Positions 27,707 through 36,558 of a stretch of DNA of 64,000 nt are shown in pieces (position 1 is the stretch's first letter; every line of letters starts with the position of its first letter). Where the stretch lies: the NCBI GenBank assembly GCA_944319745.1, contig CALUET010000013.1:1-64000 (forward strand), given 5' to 3'. The notes beneath the pieces are model-generated. The model worked only from the letters and a program-made list of their open reading frames with translations. It ran no database searches and was not told the DNA's origin. The position numbers and the translations under genes are program-made. This stretch comes from an uncultured Phocaeicola sp. (GTDB lineage Bacteria; Bacteroidota; Bacteroidia; Bacteroidales; Bacteroidaceae).

Positions 27707-28033
27707 TTATGCCTCTCCCTTAAAATCGCTCAACGGGGGAATAAAGGTTTTCCCTTTTTCCTGCTTTTCCTCCGGCATACGGATAACACCAAAACTACGT
27801 TCATATTTCGAAATGTTATCCTCCAAAACATACATCAAGCGCTTAGCATGCTCCGGAGTCATAACAATACGTGAACGAACTCCAGCCTTGGGCAAACCGG
27901 GCAAAAGACATGCGAAATCAATAATAAATTCAGACATTGAATGAGAAAGAATCGCCAAGTTCGCATAAACGCCTTGAGCTACATCTTCTTTTAACTCAAT
28001 CTGAAGCTGATTGTTTTTATTTTCATTTTCCAT
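27707..28033 (-). CDS. DUF3467 family protein
   Basis: 108 residues, cytoplasmic (no signal peptide). Family traits: a start rich in Asn/Lys/Gln, QIELKEDVAQGVYANLAILS, then FIIDFACLLPGLPKAGVRSR and IVMTPEHAKRLMYVLEDNIS. DUF3467 has no assigned function. In Bacteroidota it is typically found between rpoC and rpsL, suggesting a link to transcription or translation; here a B12 locus and a phosphodiesterase gene separate it from rpoC. The gene has its own terminator. Confidence 0.85.
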   Translation of the reverse strand: MENENKNNQLQIELKEDVAQGVYANLAILSHSMSEFIIDFACLLPGLPKAGVRSRIVMTPEHAKRLMYVLEDNISKYERSFGVIRMPEEKQEKGKTFIPPLSDFKGEA

Positions 28034-28128
28034 AACACCTACAATAATTAAATTTATGATTGCGAAATAATTAAATAATCAAAGGTTTCCAAAGTTAATC
28101 CGACAGCATTCATGCAGAAAGCACAAAT

Positions 28129-28890
28129 CTAAAAGTGAACCATTTCCAAGGCATCAACAGGATTGTCGGTAGTCAAATAATCGACACCTAAACGAATCAT
28201 CCGCTCCAAATCGTCCGTCCCGTTCACTGTCCAGACATTCACCGTCAACCCTAAATCATGGGCTTCTTGCACCCATTCCGGGCGTTTATCGATCACTTTA
28301 TACTGATAATCGATGCCGGTCATGCCCATTTTTTCTATTTCCTTCGGCGACAAATCGCCATTCAAATAGGCAATTTCTGCATAAGGTGCCTGTTTTACCA
28401 ATTCTTTGCACGCATCCAGGCTGAAAGATATGTAATGAACCTGGTCCTTCATTTCTTTCTCTTCCACCATACGGACAATACGTTCCACCGCTTTTGCCTC
28501 ATGCTTTTTATTTTTGTGAGGCTTTATTTCCAGCACAAGAACCAGATCCGGATATTTCTTTCCCTCATCCAAATACTGTTCGAGCAAGGGCAAAGTTTCT
28601 CCATTTTTCATTTTTTTGTCTTTGATCTTCTCATACTTTGTGTTTTCTATCCGATATCCGTTGATCAGATCATCATGATTTACGACCAACTTCCCGTCGG
28701 AAGTCATCAGAACATCAAACTCCGAGCCCCATACTTTCAGTTCGCCGGATTTCTGTAATGCCGTAATCGAATTTTGAGCAGAGCCTTCACATTTCCAATA
28801 ACCCCTATGTGCTATTACCTTCGTTTGTGCACTCGCAGTCAAAAAGCCCGCGAGCATTACACAAAAACAAAACAAACTTTTTAATCTCAT
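28129..28890 (-). CDS. Secreted glycerophosphodiester phosphodiesterase
   Basis: 253 residues, signal peptide MRLKSLFCFCVMLAGFLTAS with cleavage near AQ. The TIM-barrel GDPD domain follows: catalytic His in VIAHRGYW (His28-Arg29), metal ligands Glu57 and Asp59 in SEFDVLMTSDGKLVVNHDD, second catalytic His72, Glu in LVLEIKPHKNKKHE, and the C-terminal GLTVNVWTVNGTDDLERMIR, VDYLTTDNP. It hydrolyses glycerophosphodiesters from phospholipid turnover to glycerol 3-phosphate and an alcohol, probably in the periplasm. A terminator lies between it and the upstream LRR gene, so it has its own promoter; a weak -7-like TATCTTTA is near 28920. Confidence 0.9.
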   Translation of the reverse strand: MRLKSLFCFCVMLAGFLTASAQTKVIAHRGYWKCEGSAQNSITALQKSGELKVWGSEFDVLMTSDGKLVVNHDDLINGYRIENTKYEKIKDKKMKNGETLPLLEQYLDEGKKYPDLVLVLEIKPHKNKKHEAKAVERIVRMVEEKEMKDQVHYISFSLDACKELVKQAPYAEIAYLNGDLSPKEIEKMGMTGIDYQYKVIDKRPEWVQEAHDLGLTVNVWTVNGTDDLERMIRLGVDYLTTDNPVDALEMVHF

Positions 28891-28992
28891 ATCTCGGCCT
28901 TATTAAAAAAATTGCGACGTAAAGATATATAAATTCGCGATTAATATAAACAAGAATCCTGCTTATATAAAAGAAAAACTACCGGCAAATCA

Positions 28993-29035
28993 CAAAAAAG
29001 CATCCCGATATGTTATCTCAACACCTCGGGATGCT
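28993..29035 (-). terminator. Terminator of the cobalamin uptake operon
   Basis: AGCATCCCGA (28999-29008) pairs perfectly with TCGGGATGCT (29026-29035) around a 17-base loop; on the minus strand a T run follows (A run 28994-28999). It lies 38 bases beyond the stop of the LRR lipoprotein gene, closing the btuB operon. Confidence 0.82.
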
Positions 29036-29072
29036 AAACAGAAGTTGACAGATCAATCTTCCGTTTTACACA

Positions 29073-31061
29073 CTATTCCTGTGGCAATGTATATTTCCCT
29101 TCTGTCATGTCCTGAAATGTCGGGCTATAAGCATTATATGTTCCCATCACCCATTGCTCTTCCGTAATATTCGGGATGAGGTTCTTCAAACCGGAATAAT
29201 CCGTCAGTTTACCAAAACCGCTTATGGAAACTTTTCCCCCGACTTTCTGCAACGAAGAAAAAGCATCCAGATTCGTCAACACATACTGGTTGGCCATATA
29301 TGCACTCGAGCCTCCCGTCAAAGTAAAATCACCCGTAACTTCCACCAAAGACGACAAGTCCATTGTTGCCAATCTCAGGTCCGAATAAGTAAATTGTCCT
29401 ACCGTAGACAACTTGGGAGCCTTGAACGTTGTCAAAGAACTTAGCAGTGTTAATCTTAATTCGTCCTCTACCGTCAGCAAATCAGGGAAGGCCAATTCGG
29501 TCAAAGCCGTACCGATTCCCGCTCCCATAGTAATGCTTCCTACGTGTTTAATACTAGCAAATTCAGCAGTCGGCCCGCTCATACTTGTAAGAGCAAGCGT
29601 CCCTTTCAACGTCTCCACGTCCAAAATAAAATCAGGAGCCTGACTTGCGCAGTTAATCGTAACGTCGGCAAGCAATCCGTCCATCAAATGAATTTCCTCA
29701 AGCTGACTGCTTCGTGCCAATATAATACTTAAGTCGGTTGCAATATCGACCGAAGCCAGATTTATCGTTTTTACGGCCGATAAGTATCCCAAGCTGCAGG
29801 TCCCTACAGATTTCAACGAAGGGAAATCAACCGCAGATATAGCCATATATTGCAGATTTAAAGCATCTCCTATCCGTTCCAACTTCGGACATTCCAAAGT
29901 TGTAAGAACAGAAGTTCCCGTACTGCTTCCGGCTTTAATCGACAAGCGCTCGCATTCCATGAGCTCCGGCAAGTTCAATTCTTCTACTTTCGAGGTATAA
30001 AAGAAAAGAGTTCCTCCCACATTTTTCAGTACAGGCAAAGATATGTTTTCCACATTCGTCATATCCGGATTATAACCTGATTCATTCCCTACACACAAAT
30101 CTGCTCCGACATCCGTTAATTTATCGAAGCCGACAGAGGTCACTCCCGTATAATACATCATAAGAAATGAGCCGAAAATACTTTTCAGTTCAGGGAAAGA
30201 CAATTGCTGCAAAGCTGCGTTTGCAGAACTGCTCGTCGCATTAAAAGAAATATCTCCCGCACAATCCTCCAACGCATTGAAATCCACAGCGCCCAAGTTC
30301 TTCCCGCTAAAATAAATGCTCCCGCAAGATTTCAAACGGGGACAAGAAACAGATGTCACCTGATCGCAATTAATGGAAATTGTCCCGGTTTGTTTTAGAT
30401 TAGGCAAACTCACCGTCAACTCATCAGACTGAAGAGAAACGAGTGTACCGGAGGTTCCGATTATCAGATTTCCTATTCTTTCCAAACCGGAGAGGCCGTT
30501 CAAATCTGTACCGGCAAACGAATTGTTTATACTAACATTGTAAGCGACCTCCGTAAGTGACGCAAGCGGAGAAAGATCAGTAATGGGATCTTCGGACACA
30601 GCATTCGAACCGATAAGCAAATTTCCCTCTATAACGGTCACACCTTTCGCGCCAAATGCATCCACATCTGCCTGAGTCAAAAGAACCACGTCACTTTCAT
30701 TTGTGACATCCGAGTATGCAACCGTGTAAACATAATCTTTTACTGCCCCGTTATATGCCGTTACACGAAACTGTAAATCCTCACTCCAATCCGTAATCGA
30801 TGCAGGATCAGGAGAAATGACGGCCTGTTCACAAAGTGTATACCGGGCAGTGGCATTTGCCAAACTCACATTATTCGGTACGGTAACCGTAACCTTACCA
30901 TCGGATATGGCGCCATCGTAAGAGATGCCATCCGCGGTCAGTACAAAAGATAAGATGTGATTATCCGAGCCTTGCAAGGGAGAATCATCATCCGAACAAG
31001 CACTAAACAGTGCAACACACAGCATGTTCACCGTAAACAAATACATAAAAAACTTTTTCAT
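29073..31061 (-). CDS. Leucine-rich-repeat surface lipoprotein in the B12 operon
   Basis: 662 residues. Lipoprotein signal MKKFFMYLFTVNMLCVALFS followed by ACSDDD, an acidic sequence typical of surface-exported Bacteroidetes lipoproteins. Residues about 33-115 form a DUF5018-like beta domain (ILSFVLTADGISYDGAISDG ... DWSEDLQFRVTAYNGAVKDY). Residues about 150-620 are repeats of roughly 22-26 residues of the type LPNL/FPxLxxVGxxLxLxx, as in receptor L-domain or BspA-like folds. No catalytic motif. Last gene of the riboswitch-controlled operon, ten bases after the PKD-like gene. I infer a surface-exposed binding role, perhaps for corrinoids or their carriers. Confidence 0.75.
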   Translation of the reverse strand: MKKFFMYLFTVNMLCVALFSACSDDDSPLQGSDNHILSFVLTADGISYDGAISDGKVTVTVPNNVSLANATARYTLCEQAVISPDPASITDWSEDLQFRVTAYNGAVKDYVYTVAYSDVTNESDVVLLTQADVDAFGAKGVTVIEGNLLIGSNAVSEDPITDLSPLASLTEVAYNVSINNSFAGTDLNGLSGLERIGNLIIGTSGTLVSLQSDELTVSLPNLKQTGTISINCDQVTSVSCPRLKSCGSIYFSGKNLGAVDFNALEDCAGDISFNATSSSANAALQQLSFPELKSIFGSFLMMYYTGVTSVGFDKLTDVGADLCVGNESGYNPDMTNVENISLPVLKNVGGTLFFYTSKVEELNLPELMECERLSIKAGSSTGTSVLTTLECPKLERIGDALNLQYMAISAVDFPSLKSVGTCSLGYLSAVKTINLASVDIATDLSIILARSSQLEEIHLMDGLLADVTINCASQAPDFILDVETLKGTLALTSMSGPTAEFASIKHVGSITMGAGIGTALTELAFPDLLTVEDELRLTLLSSLTTFKAPKLSTVGQFTYSDLRLATMDLSSLVEVTGDFTLTGGSSAYMANQYVLTNLDAFSSLQKVGGKVSISGFGKLTDYSGLKNLIPNITEEQWVMGTYNAYSPTFQDMTEGKYTLPQE

Positions 31062-31071
31062 ACTACTAAAC

Positions 31072-32778
31072 TTATTTATTTTTAATGAGATTAAAATCTT
31101 TCACATCAAGAACTTCTGTTGAACTTTCTCCCAACCATCCGGCTTTCACATTCGTTCCGGTTTGAATCTTTACGAAATCAACATACTTCAGATTGGCCGG
31201 TTTTCGGTCAAATGTCACCGCATTGCTTATTTTAAAATGGTTAGCATTAGCCCCGGCATTGTAATTATCGTCATCCGTCAACCGATCTATTGAACTGAAA
31301 TTATCGGCATATCCCCATTCATACTCATCGTTTGACCAATAACCGGGCGACGTTTCTCTGGTACGAACCGGAAGACATGTACCGCGAAGGGTATAAGTAT
31401 CTTCCTCCACCCAAGCCGGATAATAATAATCCTGACGATGATATGCCACCAAATAATCAATGAAACCATCGTTACCTTGATTATCCGTCCATGGTACAGA
31501 CTGCTGAATTCCCGACGGACGGTAGTAGGTAACCTCATAATCTTGAATCGTTTCAGGATTATCGTATTCGCTTCCTTTCAGTTCATACCACGTGTCATCC
31601 GGCTGACCGTTTCCGTTTTCATCCTGCATAACCCAGACAACTCCCGGCTCGGAAGAACCTTTGAATGAATTGCCGGAAATCTGAATATTATAATCACCGT
31701 CATTTTCTATGCTGTGGTCAAAGCCCACGACCAAATATCCGCCAAAGCCTCCTAATGAGACATAAGCCTGCTGTTTCAGACGACTTTCGGCATAAGCGCA
31801 TGCCTCTTCCATCGTATTTGCCGTATAACCTTCGTTAATAAACTGACCGGGAGCGGGCAAAAATTCGTACACTTTATTCCATCCTTCGGAACTTGCCGCA
31901 CCGGGTTTACGCTGATAAGTTCCTTCTTCTCCGTAAACATACACCTTCAGTTCCTGAGAGATTTCCATATTCGAATTCTTCATTGTAACCACAACAACGT
32001 AAGGCTCTGCACGTTCGGTACCGGTAAATGCGAACAACGGACTGGAAGATTGTTGTTCTTCCATACCGTCCACCGTCCATGTGTACACTGCATCAAAAGC
32101 ATTCTGTATGGCATACGGCAACAAGCGAATCGTTCTACCCGAAGACATGCTGTATTCCGCGCGTTCAAATTTCCAAGAAAACGGCATATCTTCGGAAGAA
32201 CATACCGTTATAACAAACGAAAGACTGCTTTCTCCGTCTGCGTTGATTGCCATAAACTCTACATTATATTCCCCGGTTTCTGAAGCAGAAAATACATATT
32301 CTACCGTAGAAGCGGCCTGCGAACCATTGATTTTCCATAAACAGGTAATTTCTCCTTCGCTCACAATCTCCGGTTTAAGCGTCAGCTCACTGCCCAAAAG
32401 AATGGTATATCCGTCCTCGGGGACCGCGAGTGAGATCACAGGAGGAACTTTCCGGGCTACATCAATGCGCAATTCTTTCTCGGCCGTTCCCCAGTCGGTG
32501 ACAACACTGAAACTCAAATAATAGCTTCCTTCCTCTTCCGATTTGAATGCAAAGGTTTTCGCCGTTCCTACGATTTTCCCATCCATTTTCCATGTATAAA
32601 GTGCATTCACGTCATTGTCTATCTCAGGAGCCAATAGCAATTCCGCACCGACTTTTACCGTATAAATTCCATCTTCATGGGAGAATGTAACCACGGGAGC
32701 GGCAATCTCCTGTTCTTCTTCCTTACAAGCAACGAGACCGATTAAAAAAACGGTCAGGATCAACACATATTTCTTCAT
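31072..32778 (-). CDS. PKD-like surface lipoprotein of the B12 locus
   Basis: 568 residues. Lipobox LIGLVACKEEEQE gives lipidation with an acidic surface-export tail. Three PKD/Ig-like repeats of about 80 residues (YTWKMDGKIVGTAKTFAFKS; CLWKINGSQAASTVEYVFSA; YTWTVDGMEEQQSSSPLFAF) precede a C-terminal domain (about 290-568) with GGFGGYLVVGFDHSIENDGD, VVWVMQDENGNGQPDDTWYE and DFVKIQTGTNVKAGWLGESS. This architecture is common next to btuG in gut Bacteroidota corrinoid loci, and some such proteins bind B12 at the surface, but I cannot say whether this one does. Seventeen bases after the btuG-like gene. Confidence 0.7.
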   Translation of the reverse strand: MKKYVLILTVFLIGLVACKEEEQEIAAPVVTFSHEDGIYTVKVGAELLLAPEIDNDVNALYTWKMDGKIVGTAKTFAFKSEEEGSYYLSFSVVTDWGTAEKELRIDVARKVPPVISLAVPEDGYTILLGSELTLKPEIVSEGEITCLWKINGSQAASTVEYVFSASETGEYNVEFMAINADGESSLSFVITVCSSEDMPFSWKFERAEYSMSSGRTIRLLPYAIQNAFDAVYTWTVDGMEEQQSSSPLFAFTGTERAEPYVVVVTMKNSNMEISQELKVYVYGEEGTYQRKPGAASSEGWNKVYEFLPAPGQFINEGYTANTMEEACAYAESRLKQQAYVSLGGFGGYLVVGFDHSIENDGDYNIQISGNSFKGSSEPGVVWVMQDENGNGQPDDTWYELKGSEYDNPETIQDYEVTYYRPSGIQQSVPWTDNQGNDGFIDYLVAYHRQDYYYPAWVEEDTYTLRGTCLPVRTRETSPGYWSNDEYEWGYADNFSSIDRLTDDDNYNAGANANHFKISNAVTFDRKPANLKYVDFVKIQTGTNVKAGWLGESSTEVLDVKDFNLIKNK

Positions 32779-32795
32779 ACTACTTTCTGTTAATA

Positions 32796-33968
32796 TTATT
32801 GGTTTTCATTTAAAGGTTTCAACGGTTTATGGGTAAAAACAATATGGGCCGGGATGTCTCCTGTCGTAACCGACCATTTACGAATACCCTGCGGAGTGAA
32901 GCAATGAAGCGTTCCCGGACTGACATAATCCTTTGCATCTGCCACAAAAATCTCTCTTGTAACCGGATTAACAGCAAGACCGTAAGGAACTTTTATATTC
33001 GCATCCGTACCATCTTTAATAAAGTTTCGCGAAACAATTTGCTTGGTCGATGTGTCAAAAATCGCATAAGAGACCGTCCAAGCACCTGTTATGTAACTAA
33101 ATTCCGTACTGTATACGTACAAAGAATCGCCGCACAATGTCATATTACTATTCGGCAACAGATGGAGCGTATCGGTTACTACATCCCGCTTCGTATCGAT
33201 AATAAAGGTTTTGGAAGGCACGTCATAATAATCTCCCCGCGAGGAGACATACAGATTTCCGTAATTATCGGGTTCCAAATGATGCAGATTAATCGCCACC
33301 GGAATCTTATATAATTCCTCAAATTTCCCCAGGTCTATTACAGAGACGGTATAATCGTAATTGGGGACACGATATCCTCCGGAATTTGCAACGTATAGTT
33401 TATTGCCAACAATTGCCATTTCTTCAGGCTGATAACCCACGATACAAGAATCTACGACCTGATAATTTGTCGTATCCACCTTCGCCACATAACCTATACG
33501 CGCATTTGGATCGATTTTTACCGGGCCTGCATAAGCGCTGACATACGCATAACCGTCCTTAAATGCCAGGTAACGGCAATTGGGTATTGGTATTTTTGCA
33601 AGATGTTGTACGGTATTTACATCCATGACTTCCACATAATTGGAACAATTTATTACCGCCCATAGCTTATCTCCATAGATTTTAATATCGTTACCTACGT
33701 CGCCGAGATCTTTTATTTCATAAGGGTTTCGCTCTCCATAAATGTTACGTGTGTACGTCCCGGTGGTATAATCATAATAATCAAGCGAGGCTTTATTACT
33801 TCCCATATTCCCTTCATTCAGCAAAAAGAAACCATAAATATCACCGGTCATCTGCTCCCAGGGATTCACTACCGCAGACTCTGAGGGAAGAATAATGTCT
33901 TCTTTCCGACAAGCAGAAAAAAGAATTGAAAAGACCAATACCGTAAACAGAAACTTTTTCTTTCTCAT
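32796..33968 (-). CDS. btuG: BtuG-like surface B12-binding lipoprotein
   Basis: 390 residues. Lipobox FSILFSACRKEDIILP, then a YncE-like seven-bladed beta propeller (about 45-380) with blades such as YGDKLWAVINCSNYVEVMDV, GYQPEEMAIVGNKLYVANSG and PDNYGNLYVSSRGDYYDVPS. In Bacteroides thetaiotaomicron, BtuG proteins bind cobalamin very tightly at the cell surface and cap BtuB. The start overlaps the btuB stop by four bases (ATGA), so the two partners are translationally coupled, which fits a stoichiometric complex. Family assignment comes from fold pattern and context. Confidence 0.85.
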   Translation of the reverse strand: MRKKKFLFTVLVFSILFSACRKEDIILPSESAVVNPWEQMTGDIYGFFLLNEGNMGSNKASLDYYDYTTGTYTRNIYGERNPYEIKDLGDVGNDIKIYGDKLWAVINCSNYVEVMDVNTVQHLAKIPIPNCRYLAFKDGYAYVSAYAGPVKIDPNARIGYVAKVDTTNYQVVDSCIVGYQPEEMAIVGNKLYVANSGGYRVPNYDYTVSVIDLGKFEELYKIPVAINLHHLEPDNYGNLYVSSRGDYYDVPSKTFIIDTKRDVVTDTLHLLPNSNMTLCGDSLYVYSTEFSYITGAWTVSYAIFDTSTKQIVSRNFIKDGTDANIKVPYGLAVNPVTREIFVADAKDYVSPGTLHCFTPQGIRKWSVTTGDIPAHIVFTHKPLKPLNENQ

Positions 33969-36016
33969 AATGTCAGACTTAATATTACTTTAAAGTTTGT
34001 ACCCGGCATGGGATACCATTTTACAACTTCATATTGTTGATTAAACAAATTATTGATTTCTGCAGTTACATCGAGCAAACATTTCTTTACCCGAATGCTT
34101 TTAGACAACGATACATCGTGAGTGTACCAGGCCGGAACATAATTCACCGGGATATTTCCGCCCAACATATACCGTTCTCCGGTATAGATGTAGCTATAAT
34201 TAAGATTCCACGAACGATAAGAACAGTTTATTATTGCCGAACCGCTATGCACAGGGATATAAGGAATTTGGTCGCCATACACGCTTATCACACCCTCTCC
34301 CAAATCTGGTTCTTTCTTTTCCTCCGTATAATCTTGTGCTTTTTGCCACGTATAGGATAAACGGACGGAAAGATCCACATCGGCCAGACGGAATGTCGGA
34401 GTTACGCCCATGTCTACCCCACGAATTTTTACATAACCCAAATTGACCATTGTCCAGGTAAGTTGGTTGGATGTGGGAGTAGCAATGATTTTATCTTTCA
34501 CAGTATTGTAGTAAGCATCTGCCGAGACACGAATCTCCGTACAAAAAGAATGAGCAAATCTTTTACGAAACGACAAACCAATGTCAAACTGATCCGTATA
34601 TTCCGGCTTTAAAGAACGGCTTCCCAACTGCACATAATACAGGTCGTTGAACGTGGGCATACGGAATATATTTTTATAAAATGCCCGAAAGTTCAAGTCA
34701 ATCATCCGGAAAGGTTTATAAGAAAAAAGAAGCGTTGGTGTAAATTCATTTTTATCAGGAGCAGGTTCCGACTTGCCGTTTCCTTTATCATGCAGGTAGG
34801 TATAAAGCACACTGCCCTGCATTTTCAGGCCGAAAGACAAGTCCAATGAAGTTGCCGCTGCCACCAAAAATGTATATCGGCGCGGTTGGATGAAGTTGGC
34901 ATTAAACATGTCTGATCCGTCGGCATTCAGCTTATTCCACTGAAAATCGGCAGCAACGTTAGCACTCCAGCCCTCTGTCAGGTTAAACAAATTAGAAAAC
35001 GAAGCATATACTTCCTGTTGCCAGTAATGATTATTTGCAGGTTGAACCGTTGTTTCCGGAGGCATGACATAATTCATATAGTCATTGGCATACTTTGCCT
35101 TCAGCATGAATTGATAGAAATCGCTCACCCTTTTCGTAAAAGAGCCCTGAACAAAAAAGTTTCGGTCTTTTTGCCGGTCCTCATTCAAGAGAGAGATTTC
35201 ATAATCTTTCTTCACTGCTGCCCCGGGATATCCTCTTTCGGACGTATAAAAATAACCTTTTAACATCCAGTCAGAGCTGTTGTTTTTTCCAAACACAGCC
35301 GCTTCCGTCCGTATAAAGAATACGTCTCCGTTTCGACGGACCTCGGTCGTATCGTATCCTCCCTCCTTCTGATAACGAAATTTATACTTGCCCGAAGTAT
35401 TCAGTACCTCGGCATTTACAGAAGACACGATGTTCTTTCCCCACCGATGTTCCCATAATCCGGAGAAATCTACCAAATCGAACGATCCGGACTTCAACTT
35501 GAAATTGAAATTATTATCCGAGTCTTTAAACACAGGCCGCCGCGAAACCATATAAAACGCACCCGCCGATGCAAAATCTTTTGCCGACTGAAACACATCG
35601 CTCTTCTGTCCGTTATACACAGAAAGCACTTCCATATTGTCCATCGAGAATTTCCCCAGATCAACTGTCCCGTTCTGAGCATTCGTGATTTGTATTCCGT
35701 CGTAAAACACCCCCACATGCTGGCTTCCCATGCTGCGGATATTTATGGTTTTCAATCCGCCGATTCCTCCGTAATCTTTTATTTGCACACCGGAGAAGTA
35801 CCGCAGGGCATCCGCTACAGAATTCGAGCTTAAATGCTGAAGCTGCCGGCCGGACAAAGATTGCCCGGGAATGATTTCTCTTGCACGCCGAGCCGTCACC
35901 ACGACTTCCTGCAAAGAATCTCCCAGTAGCGTAACCGTCTCTGTCTGAGAGCTCAGCGTCTCAACAGAGAATAGTATGCAACATAATAATAAAATGAAAG
36001 CCTTAATCCTTTTCAT
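33965..36016 (-). CDS. btuB: BtuB-like TonB-dependent cobalamin transporter
   Basis: 683 residues with signal peptide (AFILLLCCILFSVETLSSQ). A TonB-box-like stretch SLQEVVVTARRARE is followed by the plug (about 48-165: GRQLQHLSSNSVADALRYFS, GVQIKDYGGIGGLKTINIRS, VGVFYDGIQI) and a 22-strand barrel ending FNQQYEVVKWYPMPGTNFKV and ILSLTL. No carboxypeptidase-like N-terminal extension, unlike the SusC protein at 55714. It imports corrinoids through the outer membrane with TonB-ExbBD. The cobalamin riboswitch just upstream assigns the substrate strongly; BtuG is the adjacent partner. Confidence 0.9.
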   Translation of the reverse strand: MKRIKAFILLLCCILFSVETLSSQTETVTLLGDSLQEVVVTARRAREIIPGQSLSGRQLQHLSSNSVADALRYFSGVQIKDYGGIGGLKTINIRSMGSQHVGVFYDGIQITNAQNGTVDLGKFSMDNMEVLSVYNGQKSDVFQSAKDFASAGAFYMVSRRPVFKDSDNNFNFKLKSGSFDLVDFSGLWEHRWGKNIVSSVNAEVLNTSGKYKFRYQKEGGYDTTEVRRNGDVFFIRTEAAVFGKNNSSDWMLKGYFYTSERGYPGAAVKKDYEISLLNEDRQKDRNFFVQGSFTKRVSDFYQFMLKAKYANDYMNYVMPPETTVQPANNHYWQQEVYASFSNLFNLTEGWSANVAADFQWNKLNADGSDMFNANFIQPRRYTFLVAAATSLDLSFGLKMQGSVLYTYLHDKGNGKSEPAPDKNEFTPTLLFSYKPFRMIDLNFRAFYKNIFRMPTFNDLYYVQLGSRSLKPEYTDQFDIGLSFRKRFAHSFCTEIRVSADAYYNTVKDKIIATPTSNQLTWTMVNLGYVKIRGVDMGVTPTFRLADVDLSVRLSYTWQKAQDYTEEKKEPDLGEGVISVYGDQIPYIPVHSGSAIINCSYRSWNLNYSYIYTGERYMLGGNIPVNYVPAWYTHDVSLSKSIRVKKCLLDVTAEINNLFNQQYEVVKWYPMPGTNFKVILSLTL

Positions 36017-36157
36017 AAAATCCGAATAAACCGGGAAAAGGATTACTGAAGATACAATGAAAGAGAAAAAACAGATATATACTCAAGACTTTGCCTTCAG
36101 TATAATTCCCACTTCCCGGAGAATTAATACTACATCCGATTGATTCAACCATCGGAT

Positions 36158-36342
36158 GGCAAAGGCAGGTCTTCTGACTTGTTCCAGTTACACAGCCTTC
36201 CCATTTCAAAAAGAAACAGTGACAATTTTGTGCAACTCTCTTTTCATTATCAAAGAAAAGAACTTACAGCAGCGGGTACTGTCGCCGAATTTCACGGCAT
36301 TCCCTTTTAATTCTGACAATTTAGGTTGTCGAAAAACCTTTA
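36158..36342 (-). promoter_or_regulatory. Cobalamin (adenosylcobalamin) riboswitch
   Basis: Reading the minus strand, the core is visible: GGGAATGCCGTGAAATTCGG, then CGACAGTACCCGCTGCTGTA, the conserved receptor-type elements of B12 riboswitches, and near the 3' side GTCAGAAGACCTGCC, the B12-box end. An 8-bp hairpin follows (36133-36140 with 36151-36158), and GGCAAAG at 36157-36163 can alternatively pair with CTTTGCC near 36094-36100, giving candidate expression-platform structures. When corrinoid is bound, expression of the btuB operon should fall. Exact ends are approximate. Confidence 0.9.
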
Positions 36343-36347
36343 CGCGC

Positions 36348-36377
36348 CAAAGGTAAAAATATTTTTTCAGTTCCCAA
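36348..36377 (-). promoter_or_regulatory. Promoter of the btuB operon
   Basis: On the minus strand TTG (36377-36375) lies 19 bases before TACCTTTG (36355-36348), an exact TAnnTTTG. The start point falls at about 36341, right at the 5' edge of the riboswitch. The space from here to rpoC (36378-36502) shows nothing else. Confidence 0.75.
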
Positions 36378-36502
36378 CATAAAATGAAAAAATTCCGTGA
36401 ATCTGTTAAGATTATCTCACGCCGGCATAAAACAATGAGTCCTTCAAAAGGAAAGCGTGCGGTGTTTTACGCAACTTCTCACAAACATTTCATATAAACG
36501 AC

Positions 36503-36535
36503 GAAGGGGTTAGACCAATAGGCCTAACCCCTTCA
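36503..36535. terminator. Hairpin terminator after rpoC
   Basis: GAAGGGGTTAG (36503-36513) pairs perfectly with CTAACCCCTTC (36524-36534) and two more G-C pairs can form inside. The T-rich side (ATTTTT, 36535-36540) is on the plus strand; the minus strand downstream is only weakly T-rich. It lies 24 bases after the rpoC stop, so I read it as the end of the rpo operon despite the poor T tract. Confidence 0.6.
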
Positions 36536-36558
36536 TTTTTATGAATGGGAAGTATTTA

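Noticed and set aside
32796-33968. Ordinary YncE protein unrelated to B12
   Set aside because: Riboswitch upstream and four-base overlap with the btuB gene make a BtuG role much more likely.
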